From NCBI RefSeq assembly GCF_001927245.1, contig NZ_MJUX01000002.1:372001-436000 (forward strand): a stretch of DNA of 64,000 nucleotides, given 5' to 3'. The position numbers were made by a program, and so were the translations under genes. Below the pieces are notes generated by a model, which worked only from the letters and a program-made list of their open reading frames with translations, had not been told where the DNA came from and made no database searches. Below are positions 26,911-35,615 of the stretch, piece after piece. Numbering within the stretch: position 1 is the stretch's first letter; the number at the start of each line of letters is the position of its first letter. The DNA comes from Acuticoccus yangtzensis (lineage in GTDB: Bacteria; Pseudomonadota; Alphaproteobacteria; Rhizobiales; Amorphaceae).

Positions 26911-29211
26911 ATGGACGAGCGGACCCCCCATCCTGAGATGGCCGGGCAGGCCGAACTGCAAAATCCCGAGCACGGCCTGCCGGAGAGTTTCGGCACCGGC
27001 TGGGCGGGGCACGTCCTGTTCTGGATCGCCGTCGCCTTCTCGCTGTTCCAGATCATCACCGCGTTCGGCGTCCCGCTGGACCGGCCGCTGCTGGACGGCG
27101 CGCTGGGTGTCGCGATCACGCCGATGCGCCTCGCCTGGGCGGGGCTGGCGCTGTGGGCCGCTTGGGCGGCGATCGGTGCCGCCAAGGGACGCAGTGCCGC
27201 CCGCGCGGCTGCGGCCATCCTCATCCTCGCCGCCGTCGCCGCGCTGATCGACGGGTTTTCCGGCACGCTGCCGAGCCAGGTGGTGCGGGCGCTGCACGTC
27301 GGCTTCCTCGGCCTCGTCGCCGGCGGCATGCTGGCCAACCACCGCGCGCGGACGGGTCCGGGGCGGTTCCTCGCCTGGGCCGCGGGGGCGGTGGCGTTCG
27401 GCGTCGGCCTCTATCAGTGGGCGTTCTACGAGCCGCTCTTGATCCGCGCGGGCTATCCGACCGAGCTCGACCTCGTGGTCGGGGCGGCGGCCATCGTCAT
27501 CCTGTTCGCCTTCGTGTGGCGCATCATGGGGCCGGCGCTCGTCATCGTCGCGGGCCTGTTCCTCGCCTACTGCCTGTTCGGCCAATATCTGCCGGCACCG
27601 TTCAACCACCGCGGCTATCCGTTCGAGCAGGTGGTGGAGCACATGGCCTACGGCACCGAGGGCATCTACGGCGTCGCGACCTACGTCTCGGCGACCTACA
27701 TCTTCCTCTTCATCCTCTTCGGCGCCTTCCTGGAGCGGGCGGGGATGATCCAGCTCTTCACCGACATCGCCATGGGGCTGTTCGGCGGGGCGCGCGGCGG
27801 CCCGGCCAAGGTGGCCGTCTTCTCCTCGGCGCTGATGGGCACGATCTCGGGCTCCGGCGTCGCCAACGTGGTGTCGACGGGGCAGTTCACCATCCCGCTG
27901 ATGAAGCGGTTCGGCTATCGCGCGGCCTTCGCGGGCGGCGTTGAGTCCACCGCGTCGATGGGCGGGCAGATCATGCCGCCGGTGATGGGTGCGGTCGCCT
28001 TCATCATGGCCGAGACGCTGGACGTCGCCTACGTGGAGGTCGTCAAAGCGGCGATCATCCCGGCGGTGCTCTACTACGCGTCGGCCTTCCTGGCGGTGCA
28101 TCTGGAGGCGGGCAAGCGCGGCCTTTCCGGCCTGCCGCGGACCGAGCTTCCCAGCGCCGGCCAGGCGGTGCGCGAGAAGTGGCACCTCATCCTGCCGCTG
28201 GCCGCTCTCGTCTATCTCCTCTTCGCGGGCTACACGCCGCTGTTCGCCGGCTCCATCGGCCTCGCCCTGACGGCGCTGCTGATTCTGGCCGGATCGGTGG
28301 CGCTCGGCATCACCGCGCAGGCGGTGCGGATCCTCTTCTGGGTCGCGGTCGGGCTGATGGCGGCGGCGGCGATGTGGCTCGGCGTCACCCTGGTGCTCGG
28401 CCTCGTCCTCGTCGTCGCGCTGATCTCCACGCTGACGCGCGGCGGGCGCGAGACGTTGACCGCCTGCCGCCAGGCGCTGGCGGACGGGGCGCGGCAGGCG
28501 CTGCCGGTGGGTCTCGCCTGCGCCTCCGTGGGCATCGTCATCGGCACCATGACGCTGACCGGCATCGGCACGATCTTCGGGAGCTGGGTGGTGTCGGTGG
28601 GTCAGGATTCGCTGATCCTGTCGCTGGTTCTGACGATGATCGTCAGCCTGCTTCTCGGCATGGGGATCCCGACGATCCCGAACTACATCATCACCTCGTC
28701 TCTGGCCGCGCCGGCGCTGCTCGAACTCGGCGTGCCGCTGATCGTCAGCCACATGTTCGTGTTCTATTTCGGCATCATGGCGGACCTGACGCCGCCGGTG
28801 GCGCTCGCGTGTTTCGCGGCCTCGCCCATCGCCAAGGAGAACGGCTTCAAGATCTCGCTGCAGGCGATGAAGATCGCGCTGCCGGGCTTCGTGATCCCCT
28901 ACATGGCGGTCTATGACCCGGCGCTGATGATCCAGGCGACCGGCGGCGCGTCCGGTGTCGGCTTCTGGCTGGACGTCGTCTACATGCTGGTGAAGGCGGG
29001 GCTGGCGGTCGGCCTTTGGGGCGCGGCGGCGATCGGCTACTTGCGCGGGCCGATGGCGGGGTGGGAGCGTCTCCTCGCCGTCGCCGCAGCCGGGGCGCTG
29101 GTGGTGGCGAGCCCGGTGACGGACCCGATCGGGTTCGGCCTCGCGGCGCTCGTCATCGGCGTTCACTGGTGGCGCGTGCGCAGCGCCTCCGGGCCCGTTC
29201 CGGCCGCATGA
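26911..29211 (+). CDS. TRAP transporter fused permease (4TM/12TM), 766 aa
   Basis: Single-chain membrane component used with TAXI receptors: an N-terminal DctQ-like part and a C-terminal DctM-like part, about 16-19 hydrophobic helices. Signatures include YVSATYIFLFILFGAFLERAGMIQLFTDIAMGLFGGARGGPAKVAVFSSALMGTISGSGVANVVSTGQFTIPLMKR and ESTASMGGQIMPPVMGAVAF. The start may be ATG 26911 or one of two GTG codons just before it (26905, 26908). Its end overlaps the DUF1850 gene (ATGA). Confidence 0.93.
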   Translation: MDERTPHPEMAGQAELQNPEHGLPESFGTGWAGHVLFWIAVAFSLFQIITAFGVPLDRPLLDGALGVAITPMRLAWAGLALWAAWAAIGAAKGRSAARAAAAILILAAVAALIDGFSGTLPSQVVRALHVGFLGLVAGGMLANHRARTGPGRFLAWAAGAVAFGVGLYQWAFYEPLLIRAGYPTELDLVVGAAAIVILFAFVWRIMGPALVIVAGLFLAYCLFGQYLPAPFNHRGYPFEQVVEHMAYGTEGIYGVATYVSATYIFLFILFGAFLERAGMIQLFTDIAMGLFGGARGGPAKVAVFSSALMGTISGSGVANVVSTGQFTIPLMKRFGYRAAFAGGVESTASMGGQIMPPVMGAVAFIMAETLDVAYVEVVKAAIIPAVLYYASAFLAVHLEAGKRGLSGLPRTELPSAGQAVREKWHLILPLAALVYLLFAGYTPLFAGSIGLALTALLILAGSVALGITAQAVRILFWVAVGLMAAAAMWLGVTLVLGLVLVVALISTLTRGGRETLTACRQALADGARQALPVGLACASVGIVIGTMTLTGIGTIFGSWVVSVGQDSLILSLVLTMIVSLLLGMGIPTIPNYIITSSLAAPALLELGVPLIVSHMFVFYFGIMADLTPPVALACFAASPIAKENGFKISLQAMKIALPGFVIPYMAVYDPALMIQATGGASGVGFWLDVVYMLVKAGLAVGLWGAAAIGYLRGPMAGWERLLAVAAAGALVVASPVTDPIGFGLAALVIGVHWWRVRSASGPVPAA

Positions 29212-29615
29212 GCCTATGCCTCGCCGCCGGGGCGTTGACGGTGTCGCTGATGGCGGACCGGGTGACGTTGGCGTGGATGCACTCGGTGGAGAAGATCCGC
29301 TGGGAGGAGACGTGGGCGCAGGAGCCGGGCGGTCTGCGGCTGGTTGAGGGCCGCGTGAAGGGATCCGGCGCGGGGATGGACCCGCCGCCCGAAGCGCATC
29401 TCAAGGACGGGTGGTGGCGCTGGGCGCCCGACGTTCCGCCGCTGGGCGAGGTGGTGCTGCGCCGCTCCGGCGCCACCGCGGACTGGGAGGTGTGCCCGGT
29501 TGCGGCGAAGGAGTCGGCCTCGGCGACGGGGTCGGCGGCGGCGTGCAGGGCGATCGGCGACCTCGTCCCGGCCGATGCGGATCCGGTGCGGCTGATCCCC
29601 TGCCCCGGCGATTGA
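29208..29615 (+). CDS. DUF1850 domain protein, 135 aa
   Basis: Small protein of the DUF1850 family, which repeatedly accompanies TAXI-TRAP transporters. It has a short hydrophobic N-terminus (MSLCLAAGALTVSLMA) and the conserved core TLAWMHSVEKIRWEETWAQEPGGLRLVEGRVKGSGAGMDPPPEA. The ATG overlaps the permease stop by four bases. Function is unknown; the constant linkage suggests an accessory role in assembly or control of the transporter. Confidence 0.85.
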   Translation: MSLCLAAGALTVSLMADRVTLAWMHSVEKIRWEETWAQEPGGLRLVEGRVKGSGAGMDPPPEAHLKDGWWRWAPDVPPLGEVVLRRSGATADWEVCPVAAKESASATGSAAACRAIGDLVPADADPVRLIPCPGD

Positions 29616-29738
29616 CCGCGCACGCGCGCGGCACCAGACTCTAAGACGCGGCCCGAACGGCGCACGTTCGCGGCCTTCGGAGCAGCTTTTTCGCGTTCGA
29701 TCGAGCGCGGGGCTCTCGGTGCCGAGCGGAGGATCACG

Positions 29739-30653
29739 ATGGACGGCAGGGACGACGCGCGACCGGCCGGCACAGGTGCCGCGCAGGCGGGTTCGGGACG
29801 CGCGAACAGGGTCGGCGAGACGGCGCGGGGAAATCCGTTCGGGCCTGATCCGGCGGCCCCTTCTGATCCGGCACCGTCTGATTCGGCAGCGTCTGCTCCG
29901 CCGCGGGCCGCTGTCGCGCACGCGCAAGAGCCGGACGCCAAGCAGGCGCTGGCCGACGCCGCAGAGGGCACGATGACGGCGCTCCCGGCGCTGACCCTCA
30001 CGCGCGACCACCTCGCCCGCGTCCCTGCGCAGGCGGATGCGGACGGGGCGCGTCCCGTCCCGCTGCCGGACGAGGCGTTCTATGACGGTGTGGCGGCGGA
30101 CATCCTGGGCGCGCTGCCGGAGGGGGCGCCGCTTTGGGTCTTCGCGATCGGTTCGCTGTTGTGGAATCCGCGGTTCGAGGTGGGTGAGACGCGTCCGGCC
30201 TTGGTGAAGGGCTGGCGGCGCGCCTTCTGCCTCGGCCCCACGCTGTGGCGGCGGGGCAATCCGGCGGCGCCGGGGCGGATGCTGTCGCTGGACCGCGGCG
30301 GCGAGTGCTGGGGCGTGGCGCTGGAGATGGCCTCGCCGGACCGTCACGCCGCACTGGTGGCGCTTCTGAAGACCGAGCCGCCGACGCCGCCCACGTGGGT
30401 GCGCGCGGAGACAGAGGCCGGCCCGGTGGACGCCATCGCCTTCACCGCCGACACCGCCTACGCGCTCTATTCGCCGGAGCCGCACGAGGACGAGTTGGCG
30501 GACATCCTCGCCCGCGCCTCCGGCTCGGTCGGAACGATGGCGGAATACGTCCTCTACACGGTGGAGGAACTGCACAAGGCCGGCGTCTACGACCCTTATC
30601 TGTGGCGCCTGCAGGAAAAGCTGGCCGAGCGCCTGGCGGAGGCGGGCGACTGA
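29739..30653 (+). CDS. ChaC-like gamma-glutamylcyclotransferase, 304 aa
   Basis: Likely glutathione-specific gamma-glutamylcyclotransferase, releasing 5-oxoproline. LWVFAIGSLLWNPRFEV is the ChaC YGSL-type substrate loop, and KGWRRAFCLGPTLWRRGNPAAPGRMLSLDRGG matches the family. ATG 29739 is used because GGAGG ends 6 bases before it; the first 78 residues are then low-complexity Pro/Ala/Ser sequence. An internal ATG at 29973, preceded by GAGGG, would give the bare 226-aa enzyme and could be the true or a second start. A 13-base duplication spans the stop. Confidence 0.8.
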   Translation: MDGRDDARPAGTGAAQAGSGRANRVGETARGNPFGPDPAAPSDPAPSDSAASAPPRAAVAHAQEPDAKQALADAAEGTMTALPALTLTRDHLARVPAQADADGARPVPLPDEAFYDGVAADILGALPEGAPLWVFAIGSLLWNPRFEVGETRPALVKGWRRAFCLGPTLWRRGNPAAPGRMLSLDRGGECWGVALEMASPDRHAALVALLKTEPPTPPTWVRAETEAGPVDAIAFTADTAYALYSPEPHEDELADILARASGSVGTMAEYVLYTVEELHKAGVYDPYLWRLQEKLAERLAEAGD

Positions 30654-30669
30654 TCCGGGCGACTGATCC
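30644..30669 (+). repeat. 13-base tandem duplication across a stop codon
   Basis: GGGCGACTGATCC occurs at 30644-30656 and again, exactly, at 30657-30669; the first copy contains the stop codon of the ChaC-like gene (30651-30653). With 13 bases the second copy is out of frame. Confidence 0.85.
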
Positions 30670-30815
30670 GGGTGCTTAAACGCGGCGGATCATTTGGAGG
30701 ACTGTGGCGGGGTCAAGCCTTCGACCGGACCCACGCGCAGGCCGCCTCTTGGGGGCGGGCGAGCATGGGGAGGATCGGGGGCTTGATGCCGCCGCAGTCC
30801 TCCGCAGCCTTAAAG

Positions 30816-30863
30816 CAGGTGTTCAGAGGGAAGGTGCTCTTCGCACCTTCACCTGAACGCCTG
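30816..30863. other. Long imperfect hairpin in a 299-base gap
   Basis: The gap 30654-30952 between the convergent ChaC-like and M20 genes has no convincing gene. It contains a 48-base stem-loop: outer arms 30816-30826 and 30853-30863 make 11 pairs (one G-U), an internal 3x2 mismatch follows, then GAAGGTGC/GCACCTTC (30830-30837, 30843-30850) with a five-base loop. No T-run follows it, so it may be a structured 3' end or a decayed repeat element. Confidence 0.6.
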
Positions 30864-30952
30864 CCCGCTGGCGAAGCGGGGGGAGCGCGAGGGGGGAACG
30901 CCCTCGCTGAGGCGCTGCCCCCCGGCGCAACGCGGGCGCAGTCTTTCGCCGA

Positions 30953-32119
30953 CTAAGCCGCCAAACGCTGGCGCACGAGGCTGGTCCAGTAGGAGCAGCC
31001 GTAGGCGATGGCGTCGTCGTTGAAGTCGTAGAGCGGGTGGTGAAGCCCGGCGGAGGGGCCGTTGCCGATGTTGATGAGAGCGCCGGGTACCGCGTTCAGC
31101 ATGAAGGCGAAGTCTTCGCCGCCGAGGGTCTGGGGCATGTCGCGGAAGACGTTCTCGGCGCCGGCCACAGCCTCGGCGGCGTCGGCGGCGAGGCCGGTCT
31201 CGCGCTCGTGGTTCACGGTGACGGGGTAGTGGCGGGTGTAGTCCAGCGTGCCCACGGCGCCGAAAGCGGCGGCGATGTGGTCGACCATCGCGCCCAGCCG
31301 CTGCTCGATCATGTCGCGCACCTCTTCGCGGAGGGTACGCACGGTGCCGGTCATCTCCACCTTCTGCGGGATGACGTTGAAGGCGTTGCCGGCCTCGATG
31401 GTGCAGACGGAGACGACGGCGCTGTCGATCGGGTCGAGGTTGCGCGAGGTGAGCGTCTGCACGCCTTGCAGAAGCGCCCCGGCGATGGGCAGCGGGTCGA
31501 TCGTCTCATTCGGCCGCGCCGCGTGGCCGCCGCGCCCGGCGATGGTGATCTTCAGCTCGTCCACCGACCCCATGATCGGGCCGGAATTGATGGTGAACTG
31601 GCCGATGGGAAGGTTCGGCCGGTTGTGCATGCCGTAGACCTCGTCGCACGGCCAGCGCGTGAACAGCCCGTCCTCGATCATCGCGCGGGCCCCCGCGCCG
31701 CCCTCCTCGGCGGGCTGGAAGATGACGATCACGGTGCCGTCGAAGGCGCGGCTTTCCGCCAAGTGGCGGGCAGCGCCGAGGAGCATGGTGGTGTGGCCGT
31801 CATGGCCGCAGGCGTGCATCTTGCCGGGCACCAGGGAGGCGTAGGGTTTGCCGGTCTCCTCCAGAATGGGGAGGGCGTCCATGTCGGCGCGCAGGCCGAT
31901 CATGCGGCCCGCCCCGCCGTTGCGGCCGCGGATGACGCCGACCACGCCGGTGCGGCCGATGCCCTCGACCACCTCGTCCACGCCCGCCTTGCGCAGCGCC
32001 TCGGCGACGTTGGCGGCGGCGCGGTTCACCTCGTAGAGGAGTTCGGGGTTCTGGTGCATGTCGCGCCGGAAGGCGGTCAGCTCGGCGATGTCTTTCGCGA
32101 CCCAGTTTTCGACCGGCAT
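30953..32119 (-). CDS. M20 family amidohydrolase, hippurate hydrolase-like, 388 aa
   Basis: Dinuclear metal amidohydrolase of the M20D type: MHACGHDGHTTMLLGAAR gives metal ligands, FQPAEEGGAGARAM the catalytic Glu pair, and GGEDFAFM a C-terminal His/Asp ligand region. It cleaves N-acyl or N-carbamoyl amino acids, or similar amides. Length is normal. The ATG at 32119 lies one base after the end of the thiazoline-carboxylate hydrolase gene, with AAGGA about 9 bases before. Last gene of the long ABC/aminotransferase operon; in the known L-ATC pathway an M20-type amidohydrolase acts on N-carbamoyl-L-cysteine, which makes the pairing suggestive. Confidence 0.88.
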   Translation of the reverse strand: MPVENWVAKDIAELTAFRRDMHQNPELLYEVNRAAANVAEALRKAGVDEVVEGIGRTGVVGVIRGRNGGAGRMIGLRADMDALPILEETGKPYASLVPGKMHACGHDGHTTMLLGAARHLAESRAFDGTVIVIFQPAEEGGAGARAMIEDGLFTRWPCDEVYGMHNRPNLPIGQFTINSGPIMGSVDELKITIAGRGGHAARPNETIDPLPIAGALLQGVQTLTSRNLDPIDSAVVSVCTIEAGNAFNVIPQKVEMTGTVRTLREEVRDMIEQRLGAMVDHIAAAFGAVGTLDYTRHYPVTVNHERETGLAADAAEAVAGAENVFRDMPQTLGGEDFAFMLNAVPGALINIGNGPSAGLHHPLYDFNDDAIAYGCSYWTSLVRQRLAA

Positions 32120-32120
32120 C

Positions 32121-32684
32121 TCAGGCGTCCTTCTTCATGCGGTAGCGAAAGTCGCAGTGGGAGGCGCCCTTCATGATGGTCTGGGTGCGGGTCATCTCGA
32201 TGTCCGGGTTGTAGCCGATGCAGAAGTCGCCATCGCGATTGCACGACAGGAGGTGGCCGATGTCGCCGAGGCCCATGTCCCGGTACATTTCGGCGTAGCG
32301 GCAGCGCACGACGTTGAAGTCCATCTTGTCCTCGGACATTTCGATGGTTTCGATGCGCAGCGCATCCTCGCGGGTCCAGTTGGGCTGGATGGCGGCGAAG
32401 TCGGTGAGGTCGGGGGCATGGCCGAGTTCGGCGGCGAGCATCTGCCCCTGCTCGATGGCCGATTTGGAGCATGCGGCGCCGATGACGGCCTCCGCCTCGG
32501 CGCGGCCGGAGCGTTCGGTGACGATGTCGAGCACGTGTTTGAGGATCATCGCCTCGATGCGGCGGCGCAGGAGGATGGGCACGTCGTTGAGGCCCATGGT
32601 GGGCCCGGTGTCGTCGCCCATCCTGGCGGCGCCGCTCTCGGCGCCGGTGGGCGGGGCCTCGCCGGTGCGCGGTGTCTCGGTCAT
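32121..32684 (-). CDS. L-2-amino-thiazoline-4-carboxylate hydrolase family protein, 187 aa
   Basis: Matches the family named after L-2-amino-delta2-thiazoline-4-carboxylic acid hydrolase, which opens the thiazoline ring to carbamoyl-cysteine. Conserved features seen: CRYAEMYRDMGLGDIGHLLSC, NRDGDFCIGYNP, TRTQTIMKGASHCDFRY. The two Cys in LLSC and SHC are candidates for catalysis or metal binding. ATG at 32684 is chosen because it overlaps the oxidoreductase stop (ATGA) and AGGAA lies 9 bases before. The first 45 residues are low-complexity. The family is large and mostly untested, so the real substrate may differ. Confidence 0.75.
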   Translation of the reverse strand: MTETPRTGEAPPTGAESGAARMGDDTGPTMGLNDVPILLRRRIEAMILKHVLDIVTERSGRAEAEAVIGAACSKSAIEQGQMLAAELGHAPDLTDFAAIQPNWTREDALRIETIEMSEDKMDFNVVRCRYAEMYRDMGLGDIGHLLSCNRDGDFCIGYNPDIEMTRTQTIMKGASHCDFRYRMKKDA

Positions 32685-33979
32685 TCGTGATATTCCTGGT
32701 GGTCCTTGCGCTTCAGCCACGCGAGGTATGTGGGGGCGACGCGGCGCACGAGGCCGTGGGCAGCGAAGGGCTGCGGTTCCGTGACCGGCAGCGCCAGCTC
32801 GTCGACGGGCCGGCCGACGGCGGCGCGGGCGAGTTCGCGGCCGAGCGAGGTGCCGAGGGCGACGCCGCGCCCGTTGCAGCCGGCCCAGGCCCAGCCGTCC
32901 GGCCCCAGGCTGTGGACGCGCGGGAAGCGGTCCCAGTTCATGCCGATATAGCCGGACCAGACGTGCGTCATCCTCGGCACGCCGAGGTCGGGGAAGGCTT
33001 CGGCGAGGCTGCGGGCGGCCTTGGCGCGCACCCGCGCCTCGACATTGTGGGCGCCCATGACGGCGCCGCCGGTGATGATGCGGTTGCGCGCGTCGTAGCG
33101 GAAGAAGCGCAGGTCGCCTCTGGTGTCGGACACGGCCTCGCGGCCGGGCATGATCTTGCCGCGCAGATTATCGCCCACCGGCTCGGTCGCCATCTGCCAG
33201 GAGAGGACGGGCACGAGGGAGTGGGCGATGCGCGGGGCCAGGCCGGGCGCCAGCTCTCCCGTGTAGGCGTTGGTGGCGAGGATGAGGGCGCGGGCCTTCA
33301 CGGTGCCCGACGCGGTGCGCACCACCCATGTGGCGCCTTCGCGGGCGAAGGACTGGACGGGCGACTGCTCGAAGATGGTCGCGCCCAGTCCCTCGGCGGC
33401 TTTGGCCATGCCGCGCGCGAGGGCCAGCGGATTGATGTGCCCGCCGGTGGGGTTGTACATGCCGCCGTACCAGAAGTCGGAGCCGAGGATCTCGGCCGTT
33501 TCGGCGGCGGTCTTCAGCGTGGCGGGGAAGCCGTAACGCTGCCACGCGGCAACGCGCTTTTCCGACAGCTTGACCCGGCCGGGGCTGTGGGCGGGCTGGA
33601 ACCAGCCGTTCTGCTCGGCCTCGGCGTCCATGCCAAACTCGCGCACGAGGTCGAACAGCACGGAGGCGGAGTTGCCGATGAGCTGGACCATGCGCTCGCC
33701 CGCGGCGCCGTAGCGTTTCACCCAGACGTCAGGCTCGGCAGCGGTGAGGATGGGGATCACCTGGCCGTTGTTGCGGCCGGATGCGCCCCACCCTGCGGCC
33801 TTGCCCTCCACCACGGTCACGGCGTGACCGGCACGCGCCGCCTCGATCGCCGCCGACAGGCCGGTGAAGCCTGCCCCGATGATGACGAGGTCGGTCTCGT
33901 GCGTGCCCTTCAGCGGGGCGGTCGGTGTGCGTGCGGGGGCGGTGTCGGCCCAGAGCGAGGGGGGGAAGTCGACGGCCAT
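32681..33979 (-). CDS. FAD-dependent amine/amino-acid oxidoreductase (DAO fold), 432 aa
   Basis: Glycine-oxidase/gamma-glutamylputrescine-oxidase-like flavoprotein. LVIIGAGFTGLSAAIEAARAGHAVTVVEG is the FAD-binding GxGxxG block; WGASGRNNGQVIP is typical of the PuuB/DadA relatives; the C-terminal NGRGVALGTSLGREL closes the FAD domain. It should oxidise a C-N bond of an amine or amino acid. The ATG at 33979 overlaps the stop of the aminotransferase gene (TGATG). The frame is open further upstream within that gene but without homology. Confidence 0.88.
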   Translation of the reverse strand: MAVDFPPSLWADTAPARTPTAPLKGTHETDLVIIGAGFTGLSAAIEAARAGHAVTVVEGKAAGWGASGRNNGQVIPILTAAEPDVWVKRYGAAGERMVQLIGNSASVLFDLVREFGMDAEAEQNGWFQPAHSPGRVKLSEKRVAAWQRYGFPATLKTAAETAEILGSDFWYGGMYNPTGGHINPLALARGMAKAAEGLGATIFEQSPVQSFAREGATWVVRTASGTVKARALILATNAYTGELAPGLAPRIAHSLVPVLSWQMATEPVGDNLRGKIMPGREAVSDTRGDLRFFRYDARNRIITGGAVMGAHNVEARVRAKAARSLAEAFPDLGVPRMTHVWSGYIGMNWDRFPRVHSLGPDGWAWAGCNGRGVALGTSLGRELARAAVGRPVDELALPVTEPQPFAAHGLVRRVAPTYLAWLKRKDHQEYHE

Positions 33980-35607
33980 CAGAGCGCCTCTTCCAGCGAG
34001 GGGCTGGCAGCCTCGTGGGGGAGCCAGAACCAGCGCAGCGCCTCCTCGTCGGCGGGGAGCGCGGCGGGCTCGGCTGCGGGCATCGTCGCGGCGGCATCGG
34101 CCAGGCGGTGCGCTTCGGCGAGGCAGCCGGCGAAGTCGGGCAGCGGGCAGGACAGCCGCGCGGCGCCGGACCACAGGGCCGAGAGCGCTTCGGGCGGCGC
34201 ATCGTCCACCGGGGCCAGCGCCCGCCAGACACCGCCGGCGACGTCGAGCCGGTAGTGGGGCAACAGGTCGAAGCCACGCTCCGCGATGAAGCGAATCGCG
34301 GCGGCGATGGTGTCGACGTCCGCGTCCTCGAAGAACCAGTTCACGCCGAGGCGGGCCCAGCCGGGGCGGAAGGCGGTGTGGCCCTCGTGGACGGCGGCCT
34401 CGTGGCGGGCCGTGGTGGCTGCGTCGATGCACAGGAGGGCGTGGCCGTAGGGACCGGCGCAGGAGCAGCCGCCGCGGGCCTGGATGCCGAACAGGTCGTT
34501 GAGCAGCGCAACCACGTAGTTGTGGTGCAAGAGCCGCCCGCGCACGCGGATGTTGAACGAGAAGATGCCGAGCCGCGGCACATTGCGGGGGCCGAGAAGC
34601 TCGACACCGGGGATCGCCCGCAGCGCGTCCTCCAGGCGGCGGGCGAGAGCGGTCTCGCGCTCCTCCACGGCGGCCTCGTCCATGTCGCGCTTGAGCTGCA
34701 GCACCATCCCGGCGCGGATGTTGTCGACGATGGCCGGTGTGCCGCCCTCCTCGCGGTGCTCCGCGTCGGTGACGTAGCGGTGGCCCTCGGCGGTGACGTA
34801 GCTGACCGTGCCGCCGCCGGTGAGGGTCGGGCGGGCGGTGGCGAACAGGCGCCGGTCGGCGATGAGGACGCCGGACGCGCCGGGGCCGCCCGGATATTTG
34901 TGCGGCGACAGGGCGGCGGCGTCGATCCGGTCGCCGGCGCCGGGCGCGGTCTCGGCGAGGCGCACGGGAACGTAGGGCGCGGCGGCGGCGAAGTCGGCCA
35001 CGCACCAGCCGCCGAACTCGTGCATCAGCTTGGCGATGGCGCGCAAATCGGTGCGGATGCCGGTGACGTTGGACGCGGCGGAGAAGGCGCCGATCTTCAG
35101 CGCGGCGCCGCGGTGCGCCTCCAGCTTGCGGGCGAGGGTGGCGAGGCAGATGCCGCCCTCCGCGTCGAGCGGGACGCGCACAAGGGTGGCGCCGCTCTCG
35201 CGCCACGGCAGGTCGTTGGAGTGGTGCTCGTAGGGGCCGACGAAGACGACGGCCCCCTCGCCCAGCCCCTGCAAGGCGAAGGCGCGGACGAGCTTGTCCA
35301 CCGCCCCGGTGGCGCCGGAGCCGGTGAAGATCACCGCATGCCCGGCCTCCGCGTCCACCGCCTCGCGCACGGCCTGGCGGGCCATCTCGCGAAGCTGCGT
35401 GGTGCGGCGCCCGGCGAAGGAGGTCTCGGTGTGGGTGTTGCCGTAGAAGGGCAGCACGTGGTCGCGGATCGCGTCCTCGATGAAGGAGAGGGCGCGGCCG
35501 GAGGCGACATAGTCGGCATAGAGCATCGCGCGCGGGCCGAAGGGGCCGGGGATGGCGGCCCCCTCACCGATCAGAGCGCGGCGGATATCATGGAAACTGA
35601 CTGACAT
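33979..35607 (-). CDS. Class V aminotransferase/cysteine desulfurase-like PLP enzyme, 542 aa
   Basis: Fold-type I PLP enzyme. The PLP lysine is in LSPHKYPGGPGASGVL; FTGSGATGAVDKL and YEHHSNDLPWRE are cofactor/substrate loops; GIQARGGCSCAGPYGHAL carries two Cys in the region where cysteine desulfurases hold a reactive Cys. About 120 extra C-terminal residues follow the usual 400-aa core. The ATG at 35607 gives MSVSFHDIRRALIGEG. It sits between the ABC importer and the oxidase/hydrolase genes; a C-S lyase or desulfurase acting on the imported compound or its product is a fair guess. Confidence 0.82.
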   Translation of the reverse strand: MSVSFHDIRRALIGEGAAIPGPFGPRAMLYADYVASGRALSFIEDAIRDHVLPFYGNTHTETSFAGRRTTQLREMARQAVREAVDAEAGHAVIFTGSGATGAVDKLVRAFALQGLGEGAVVFVGPYEHHSNDLPWRESGATLVRVPLDAEGGICLATLARKLEAHRGAALKIGAFSAASNVTGIRTDLRAIAKLMHEFGGWCVADFAAAAPYVPVRLAETAPGAGDRIDAAALSPHKYPGGPGASGVLIADRRLFATARPTLTGGGTVSYVTAEGHRYVTDAEHREEGGTPAIVDNIRAGMVLQLKRDMDEAAVEERETALARRLEDALRAIPGVELLGPRNVPRLGIFSFNIRVRGRLLHHNYVVALLNDLFGIQARGGCSCAGPYGHALLCIDAATTARHEAAVHEGHTAFRPGWARLGVNWFFEDADVDTIAAAIRFIAERGFDLLPHYRLDVAGGVWRALAPVDDAPPEALSALWSGAARLSCPLPDFAGCLAEAHRLADAAATMPAAEPAALPADEEALRWFWLPHEAASPSLEEAL

Positions 35608-35615
35608 GACGGGTC

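Noticed and set aside
26809-29166. Long leftward open frame (785 codons) opposite the TRAP permease
   Set aside because: Composition is extremely rich in Arg, His and Asp, as expected for an antisense reading of a membrane protein; the plus-strand permease is unmistakable.
30672-30956. Possible 94-aa gene after the ChaC-like gene
   Set aside because: No Shine-Dalgarno, no homology, and it reads through the compound hairpin; more likely non-coding.
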